Source: Acidimicrobiia bacterium (lineage in GTDB: Bacteria > Actinomycetota > Acidimicrobiia > IMCC26256 > PALSA-555). Taken from it: a DNA stretch of 11,033 nucleotides. Positions 6,104 to 11,033 of this stretch are shown here, piece by piece (the stretch's first letter is position 1; every line of letters begins with the position of its first letter). The translations under genes and the position numbers were made by a program. The notes beneath the pieces were generated by a model, which worked only from the letters and a program-made list of their open reading frames with translations, made no database searches and was not told the origin of the DNA. Where the stretch lies: the NCBI GenBank assembly GCA_022865365.1, contig JALHSW010000317.1, forward strand, positions 1 to 11,033, in the 5' to 3' direction.

Positions 6104-6113
6104 CGCGCCGTCA
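6101..6113. terminator. Small palindrome formed by the two convergent stop codons
   Basis: TGACG-CGC-CGTCA is a perfect 5-bp inverted repeat. Its outer bases are the stop of the plus-strand gene (TGA 6101-6103) and the stop of the minus-strand gene (complement of TCA 6111-6113). A further TGACG at 6119-6123 could pair alternatively. The stem is short with no T-tract, so it is at best a weak bidirectional terminator. No other terminator fits in the 7-base gap. Confidence 0.25.
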
Positions 6114-7226
6114 GTCGATGACGAGCCGGGCGAGCTCCTCGAGCTGATCGACGCTCCCTCCTCCTGCCTGCTGGAGGGTGAGCAACCGCTTGTAGAAGAG
6201 GTGGATGTCGTGCTCCCAGGTGAACCCGATCCCACCGTGCACCTGGACCGCCGCTGCGCCGACGCCGTAGAGGTCGTCGGTCGCGAACGCGAGCGCGATG
6301 GTCGCGGCTCGGTGCCGCTCGGCAGCAGGCGCGTCGTCGGCGGCCCAACAGGCGTAGTAGCCGGCGGCTCGGGCGAGCTCGACGGCACGCAGCATGTCGG
6401 CACACAGGTGTTGTACGGCCTGGAACGATCCGATCGGCGCGTCGAACTGGCGACGTTCCGTCGCGTACTCGACCGTCAGCTCCAGCGCGCGTCCCGCAGT
6501 GCCGACACCCTCCACGACTGCGGCGATTCCCAACCGATCCGCAGTCGATGCGAGCGCGTCGCTCGCGTTCTCGCCGACCCGACGGGCGGGCGCGCCGACA
6601 AGGGTGACGGTCCCTTCTTTTCGGCTCCCGTCGATCGTCGGCGTCGCTTCGATCGTCACTCCGGAGGTACCCGGCGTCGCCGCGAAGACGCCGAGCACGC
6701 CCTTGTGGTCACAAGCGCTCACGAGGAGGACGTTCGCGGCTACCGCGTCGGCGACGTGCGCCTTGGTGCCATCGAGCACCCATTCGCCGCCGTCGCCGCC
6801 GGCGTGGGCGCTGGTCTCCGGGGCTGACCACGCAGCGCGCCGTCCCGGCTCGAGCAGCGCGACGGTCGCGATCGACCTGCCGGCGGCGAGCTCTGCGAGG
6901 AGACCGGCCGAGTCGTCGGCGTCGAGATCGACGACCAGCCCGGTCGCACCGATCGCGCTGGATGCGAACGGCCCGGGGTGCACCGCACGACCGAGCTCTT
7001 CGAGGACGACCGCGGCATCGACCATGCCCATCCCGGCGCCACCGTGGCGCTCGGGGACGAGGAGGCCGAGCACGCCGAGATCGGCCAGGCCCTGCCAGAC
7101 CTCGTCGGTCGTGCCCCGCGGCTCCTCGTAGCGATCTCGCACCCATGTCAGCGGAGCGCGGTCATCGAGGAATCGACGCACACTGGCGCGCAACGCTTCC
7201 TGTTCGGGCGAGAACTCGAAGTCCAT
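6111..7226 (-). CDS. Acyl-CoA dehydrogenase (FadE-like), probable non-catalytic or structural partner
   Basis: An acyl-CoA dehydrogenase-fold protein of 371 aa. The start at 7226 gives the classical N-terminus MDFEFSPEQEALRASVRRFL. The open frame runs further upstream, but that overlaps hyuA and is rejected. The FAD-site features YATERRQFDAPIGSFQAVQH (254-273) and VQVHGGIGFTWEHD (327-340) are intact. Both usual catalytic-base positions lack Glu: the isovaleryl-type site has Asp230 (TADRLGI), and the C-terminal site reads LQQAGGGSVDQ. The middle domain has several loose Ala/Gly/Asp-rich loops. This pattern fits the FadE28-like half of heteromeric dehydrogenases, which contributes to FAD binding while its partner supplies the base; the gene at 4193-5386 is the natural candidate. 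It follows hyuA by 8 bases with no clear Shine-Dalgarno, so it belongs to that operon. The family is certain; non-catalytic status and pairing are inferred. Confidence 0.93.
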   Translation of the reverse strand: MDFEFSPEQEALRASVRRFLDDRAPLTWVRDRYEEPRGTTDEVWQGLADLGVLGLLVPERHGGAGMGMVDAAVVLEELGRAVHPGPFASSAIGATGLVVDLDADDSAGLLAELAAGRSIATVALLEPGRRAAWSAPETSAHAGGDGGEWVLDGTKAHVADAVAANVLLVSACDHKGVLGVFAATPGTSGVTIEATPTIDGSRKEGTVTLVGAPARRVGENASDALASTADRLGIAAVVEGVGTAGRALELTVEYATERRQFDAPIGSFQAVQHLCADMLRAVELARAAGYYACWAADDAPAAERHRAATIALAFATDDLYGVGAAAVQVHGGIGFTWEHDIHLFYKRLLTLQQAGGGSVDQLEELARLVID

Positions 7227-7234
7227 GTGGCGGA

Positions 7235-9310
7235 TCAGGCCACGTCGACCAGCACGTCGCCGTTCGCGAGCATCCGCGCCGTGTCGCCGGCGCGGAGGAG
7301 CAGGGTCGTGAACGGGTACTGGACGATCGCGGGTCCGACCAGCGTGGGTCCCGGTGCGAGTGTGCCCGCGTCGTAGACCGGGACGTCGTCGTGCCACGCG
7401 TCGCCGGTGTGGACGCGTCGAGAGGTCTTCGGGGGCGGGAGCACGCCCACAGGGTCGAGGTGCACCTGGGCGGGCCGGTCCACGATTCCGGTGGCGGTGA
7501 GGCGGATGCCGCGCACCATCGGCTCCTGAGCCCGCGCCTCGATGAGGCGGGCTTCCTCGTTGCGTCGGTGGAACTCCTCGACGCACGCCTGGATGTCATC
7601 GCGCGTGAGAGCGGTGCCCGACGAGTATGAGACGGGGATCGCGTGGTCGAAGGTCTGACCCGGGTAGACGAGGTTGAGCGCCCACTCGAGGGCTTGGCGG
7701 TCTCGCGGCACGTCGGCGCGGTCGAGCTCGGACCGTGCGGTGGCCTCGAGCTCGCGCGCGAAAGAGTCGAGACGCTCGACGTCGATCTCGCGCCAGTCGG
7801 CGAGCAGGCCGCGCGTCGCGTCGACCACATGGTCGGCCGAGACGAGTCCGAGGGCGGAGAAGCCCGGTGCCGCGCGTGGGACGAGGACGCGACGCATGCC
7901 GAGCGCCGCAGCCTGGGTGGTCGCGTGGAGCGCGCCCATCCCACCGAACGCGCACAGGTCGAGATGACGGGGGTCGACGCCGGCCAACGAGAGCACGCGC
8001 CGGACCGCATCCGTCATGTGCGCGTCGACGATGCGCACGGTGGCCAGCGCGGCTTCCTCGGCATCGAGGCCGAGCGGTCCCCCGACGGATTCGAGTGCAG
8101 CGCGCGCCCGTGACGCGTCGAGCGCAGTGCGTCCACCCCAGAACGTCGTCGGGTCGAGGCGGCCGAGCACGAGATCGGCATCGGTGACCGTCGGCTCGGT
8201 CCCGCCGCGGTCGTAGCACGCGGGCCCCGGCTCCGATCCGGCGGACTCGGGGCCCACGCGCAGGGATGTGCCGTCGGAGCGGGCGATCGAGCCACCACCG
8301 GCGCCCACCGCGTGGATGTCGACCATCGGGAGCGCGATGCAGTAGCGGTGGCGCCAGTTCCAGTCGCTGTTCAGCGCGGGACGACCTTCGCGGATGAGGC
8401 ACACGTCGTAGCTCGTCCCGCCCATGTCGACGCTGACGAGGTCGCCGAGACCGGCGTCGGCGCCCGCGCGGCCGGCGGCGACCACCCCGCCGGTGGGGCC
8501 CGATCCGATGGTCGCGACGGCGAGACGGCCGATGGCGTCTGGTGTCGCGACCCCGCCGGCCGACGTGGCGATCAGCAGCTCACGCTGATACCCCGCCTCG
8601 CTGAGTCGTTGCTCGATGCGACCGAGGTAGCGAACGATCGGCGGACCGACGTAGGCGTTGACGAGCGTCGTCGATGTCCGCTCGAACTCCGGCGGCTTGG
8701 GATACACCTCGTGCGAGAGCGAGATGAGCTCGACGTCGGAATACTCGTCGAGGATGAGCTCTCGGGCCCGGAGCTCGTGCACCGGGTTGAGGTACGAGTG
8801 CAGGAACACGACCGCGATCGACGTCACCCCGAAGTCGCGGAGTCGGCGTACCGCGCGGCGTGTGGCTTCCTCGTCGAGCGGTGTGTCGATCTCGCCCTCG
8901 GCGGTCATGCGCTCGGCAACCTCGAGCCGGACGCGCCGTCGTGCGATCGGTGCCGGCGGCGGGTACGAAGGATCCCAGATGTCTTCCTTGTAGCAACGAC
9001 GCAGCTCGATCTCGTCGCGGAAGCCCTCGGTGACGATCAAACCGGTCGGCGCGCCCGCCATCTGGATCATCGTGTTGTCACCGGTCGTCGTCCCGTGGAC
9101 GATCGACGTCGTGCTCGCGAGCAGGTTCTCGGTCGACGCGAACCCCTCGGCGGTCGCGATGCGGGCGATGCCGTCGAGCACGCCATCGGACTGGTCGCGC
9201 GTCGTCGTCGGGGTCTTCTCGAGCACGATGATGCCGTCGGAGCGGATCGCGACGACGTCGGTGAAGGTTCCACCGACGTCGATACCGATGCGGTAGGTGC
9301 GTTCGATCAT
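7235..9310 (-). CDS. hyuA: Hydantoinase/oxoprolinase subunit A (HyuA-like)
   Basis: A full-length HyuA-type protein (691 aa). The family uses ATP to phosphorylate the substrate and, with subunit B, hydrolyses cyclic amides (hydantoin, 5-oxoproline, lactams) or carboxylates ketones (acetone and acetophenone carboxylases). The N-terminal actin-like ATP site is IGIDVGGTFTDVV (8-20), followed by STTSIVHGTTTGDN (66-79). The second phosphate loop is VDMGGTSYDV (294-303). The DIHAVGAGGGSIA block (331-343) and PGPACYDRGGTEPTVTDADL (361-380) are the central hydantoinase A motifs. FGGMGALHATTQAAALGM (about residue 450) begins the third conserved block. Its start overlaps the hyuB stop by four bases (ATGA) with no own Shine-Dalgarno, so translation is coupled. 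The acyl-CoA dehydrogenase follows 8 bases downstream. Hydrolase versus carboxylase cannot be decided from sequence by eye; no acetone carboxylase gamma subunit is visible in the window. Confidence 0.95.
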   Translation of the reverse strand: MIERTYRIGIDVGGTFTDVVAIRSDGIIVLEKTPTTTRDQSDGVLDGIARIATAEGFASTENLLASTTSIVHGTTTGDNTMIQMAGAPTGLIVTEGFRDEIELRRCYKEDIWDPSYPPPAPIARRRVRLEVAERMTAEGEIDTPLDEEATRRAVRRLRDFGVTSIAVVFLHSYLNPVHELRARELILDEYSDVELISLSHEVYPKPPEFERTSTTLVNAYVGPPIVRYLGRIEQRLSEAGYQRELLIATSAGGVATPDAIGRLAVATIGSGPTGGVVAAGRAGADAGLGDLVSVDMGGTSYDVCLIREGRPALNSDWNWRHRYCIALPMVDIHAVGAGGGSIARSDGTSLRVGPESAGSEPGPACYDRGGTEPTVTDADLVLGRLDPTTFWGGRTALDASRARAALESVGGPLGLDAEEAALATVRIVDAHMTDAVRRVLSLAGVDPRHLDLCAFGGMGALHATTQAAALGMRRVLVPRAAPGFSALGLVSADHVVDATRGLLADWREIDVERLDSFARELEATARSELDRADVPRDRQALEWALNLVYPGQTFDHAIPVSYSSGTALTRDDIQACVEEFHRRNEEARLIEARAQEPMVRGIRLTATGIVDRPAQVHLDPVGVLPPPKTSRRVHTGDAWHDDVPVYDAGTLAPGPTLVGPAIVQYPFTTLLLRAGDTARMLANGDVLVDVA

Positions 9311-11033
9311 GGAGCGTCGGACGCCCGCCGCTCGGCGCGAAGCGCTTCGGTCGCGATGGTGTCGAGCGCCAGGTCCATGTGCTCGACCGATCCGGTCAGC
9401 ACGACGGCGTACTCATCGCGCGCGGCATCGCTCGAGACATACTCGTCCCAGACGTCCTCCAACACCGCGGCGGGGTCGCGGTCGAGCGGGTTGCCCCAGC
9501 CGCCGCCGCCACCGAAGCGGTAGACGAGCCGATCGCCGGTCTGCATCTGCGCGCCGGCGACAGTGGGGGAGACGATCTGCTCGCGCTCGGTGCCTTCGCT
9601 GATCACGCAGGAGTCGGGAGAGCCCGGCCTTCCACCGGCGATGCCCGGATGGAGATGGCGCTGGTTGACCACGTACTGGTTGACCTGCGTGGGCGTGCGC
9701 ACCTCCTTCACGAAGTGGCTGCCGCAGCCGCCCCGCCACTGCCCGGCGCCACCCGAGTCCGTCAGGTAGTCGCGACCCCGCAGGATGTGCGGGAAGAGCG
9801 CTTCGTTGATCTCGGCCGACGCCTTGATGAGGTTGCCGTTCGAGGCGACCAGCGCCCCCCAACCATCGACGTCGCGGACCGCGTTCACCCAGCCCGCGTT
9901 CACCTCACCACCGTGGTCGAAGAAGGCCTTGCCCGAGCGCGGGTCGAGATCGCCCCACATCTGGCGCGGGCTGCCGTACTTGTAGGTCTGGGGCGCGCAT
10001 CGGTCGGGGATGATCTGGCTCATCGCGATCGCGATTGCGTCACCGACCTCGACGCCGGGGTGATGTGTCCCTGCGCTCACGGGCTTGCCCTCGGTCGGGT
10101 TGAGGCACGTGCCTTCGGGGATCCGCAGATCGATGCAGTCGAAGAACCCCTCGTTCTTCGGGATGTTCGGGTCGACCAGGCTCGCGAGCTGGGCGATCGT
10201 GTACCCGCGGGTGTTGCCAAACGTCGACCACGCGTTGAGCTCGGGTCGGTCGTCGGAACCGGCGAAGTCGACGACGATCTTCTCGCCGTCGATCGTGATC
10301 GCGACGTGGACGTGGACGTCGGTGTTGCCCGCGGGGTCGCTGTCGACGTAGACGTCGGCTTCGTAGGTGCCGTCGGGCCACCCGGCAATCTCCTCGCGGA
10401 ACCGGCGCTGCGTGTCGTCGATCGTGCGGTCCACCGCGCTACGGATCGCGTCGGCGCCGTACGCGGTGACGAGCTCACCAAGTCGGGTCGCACCGAGCTG
10501 CGCCGCGCCCACCTGGGCTCTGAGGTCGCCGATGAAGCCGGGGAGCCGGTTGTTGGCGCGCATGGTGAGGACGACGTCACGCCGTTCGCGTCCGGCCTCG
10601 ACGATCTTGAGCAGGGGGTAGCGCGTGCCTTCGGACCAGATGTCCTTCGCGAACACGTTGTACCCACCCGCAAGTGCGCCGCCGGTGTCGCCGTGGTGGC
10701 ACTGGATCGACGCGACGAGCAGCAGATCGCCCTCGGAGCCGAACACGGGTGAGAAGACGTTGAAGTCGGGGAGGTGCCCGCCACCCGTGTACGGGTCGTT
10801 GGCGACCAGCACGTCGCCGGGGTACAGCTCGCCTTCGAGGAACTCGAGGCAGAACCGCACCGGCAATGTGGACGACAGCATGAACTGCGGGATACCGACC
10901 GACAGCGCGGCGAGGCGGCCTTGCCCGTCGAGAATCGTGGCGTTGCGCTCGTTCGACTGGTTGAGGATCGGCGTCGTGGCCGTGCGCGACACGAACGTCG
11001 CCATCTCGAAGCAGATGGTCTCCATGCCGGATC
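9307..11033 (-). CDS. hyuB: Hydantoinase/oxoprolinase subunit B (HyuB-like), N-terminus cut by window edge
   Basis: The partner subunit of HyuA. About 575 residues are present and the frame stays open through the window end; the codons before the first visible Met (11025) encode Ser-Gly. Family members usually carry a short 'P.T.E..R..' stretch before the ME(T/x)...EM...(S/R)RTA segment, so only about 10-20 residues are probably missing and Met at 11025 is not the start. Recognisable blocks in order are FVSRTATTPILNQSNERNAT, GDVLVANDPYTGGGHLPDFN, CHHGDTGG, VDFAGSDDRPELNAWSTFGN, GGAGQWRGGCGS, and the C-terminal FGGGGGWGNPLDRDPAAVLEDV. The last 30 or so residues (after YAVVLTGS) form an Ala/Arg-rich tail. 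It is the first visible gene of the minus-strand operon, so the promoter lies outside the window. The family is certain, the substrate unknown. Confidence 0.95.
   Translation of the reverse strand, partial: SGMETICFEMATFVSRTATTPILNQSNERNATILDGQGRLAALSVGIPQFMLSSTLPVRFCLEFLEGELYPGDVLVANDPYTGGGHLPDFNVFSPVFGSEGDLLLVASIQCHHGDTGGALAGGYNVFAKDIWSEGTRYPLLKIVEAGRERRDVVLTMRANNRLPGFIGDLRAQVGAAQLGATRLGELVTAYGADAIRSAVDRTIDDTQRRFREEIAGWPDGTYEADVYVDSDPAGNTDVHVHVAITIDGEKIVVDFAGSDDRPELNAWSTFGNTRGYTIAQLASLVDPNIPKNEGFFDCIDLRIPEGTCLNPTEGKPVSAGTHHPGVEVGDAIAIAMSQIIPDRCAPQTYKYGSPRQMWGDLDPRSGKAFFDHGGEVNAGWVNAVRDVDGWGALVASNGNLIKASAEINEALFPHILRGRDYLTDSGGAGQWRGGCGSHFVKEVRTPTQVNQYVVNQRHLHPGIAGGRPGSPDSCVISEGTEREQIVSPTVAGAQMQTGDRLVYRFGGGGGWGNPLDRDPAAVLEDVWDEYVSSDAARDEYAVVLTGSVEHMDLALDTIATEALRAERRASDAP

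Noticed and set aside
5033..6403. 456-codon minus-strand open frame
   Set aside because: It spans antisense to the acyl-CoA dehydrogenase and the CGSGG protein and crosses the convergent junction. It has no recognisable motifs and is a typical high-GC shadow frame.
7227..7586. Upstream extension of the minus-strand acyl-CoA dehydrogenase into hyuA
   Set aside because: The extension is Arg/Pro/Gly-rich and overlaps the conserved C-terminus of HyuA. MDFEFSPEQEALR is a classical dehydrogenase N-terminus.
8312..9523. 403-codon plus-strand open frame
   Set aside because: Antisense to hyuA, which has full-length family motifs; the translation is Arg/Asp-rich with no domain.
9379..10752. 457-codon plus-strand open frame
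   Set aside because: Antisense to hyuB; Asp/Val/Arg-rich shadow translation with no recognisable fold.

Overview
The window is GC-rich by eye (roughly two thirds G+C). It is densely packed with overlapping or nearly touching genes and looks like a chromosomal catabolic island of a high-GC actinobacterium. The gene families (cytochrome P450, single-domain MaoC hydratase, DUF35 zinc-ribbon/OB protein, SCP-x/Ltp-type thiolase, FadE-like acyl-CoA dehydrogenases, hydantoinase/oxoprolinase A and B subunits) are typical of actinobacteria that degrade sterols, terpenoids or other hydrophobic or cyclic carbon sources. The species cannot be fixed from the sequence. I see no tRNA, rRNA, CRISPR, insertion sequence or phage gene.

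Layout. (a) 1-1471, minus strand: the N-terminal fragment of a probable isochorismatase-like cysteine hydrolase runs off the left edge. A 45-bp near-perfect palindrome separates it from a cytochrome P450. (b) 1472-1600: a divergent promoter region with a TGACA-N4-TGTCA inverted repeat and a GC-rich hairpin just before the next ribosome binding site. (c) 1601-6103, plus strand: MaoC-type enoyl-CoA hydratase, a CMD-family protein without the CxxC pair, DUF35 acyl-CoA-binding protein, Ltp-type thiolase/aldolase, acyl-CoA dehydrogenase, and an uncharacterised Cys/His-rich protein. (d) 6111-11033, minus strand and convergent with block (c): a hyuB-hyuA-acyl-CoA dehydrogenase operon. Its first gene, hyuB, runs off the right edge and has probably lost only a short N-terminal stretch.

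How the genes may work together (inference). The P450 could oxidise a terminal or ring carbon of a hydrophobic substrate. After CoA activation, which is not encoded here, the two FadE-like proteins could dehydrogenate the acyl-CoA. One keeps a plausible catalytic glutamate and the other lacks it, as in heteromeric FadE pairs. The MaoC protein would then hydrate the double bond, and the DUF35/thiolase-like pair would cleave the product, probably by a retro-aldol reaction because the thiolase nucleophilic cysteine is absent. The set resembles the mycobacterial igr (cholesterol side-chain) operon: cyp125, fadE28, fadE29, chsH1, chsH2, ltp2. It differs in that the DUF35 domain is free-standing, the FadE genes lie on opposite strands, and an ATP-dependent HyuA/HyuB enzyme is tied to one FadE. 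HyuAB would add a ring-opening hydrolysis (lactam or hydantoin) or an ATP-dependent carboxylation (acetone/acetophenone carboxylase type). The substrate cannot be read from the sequence.
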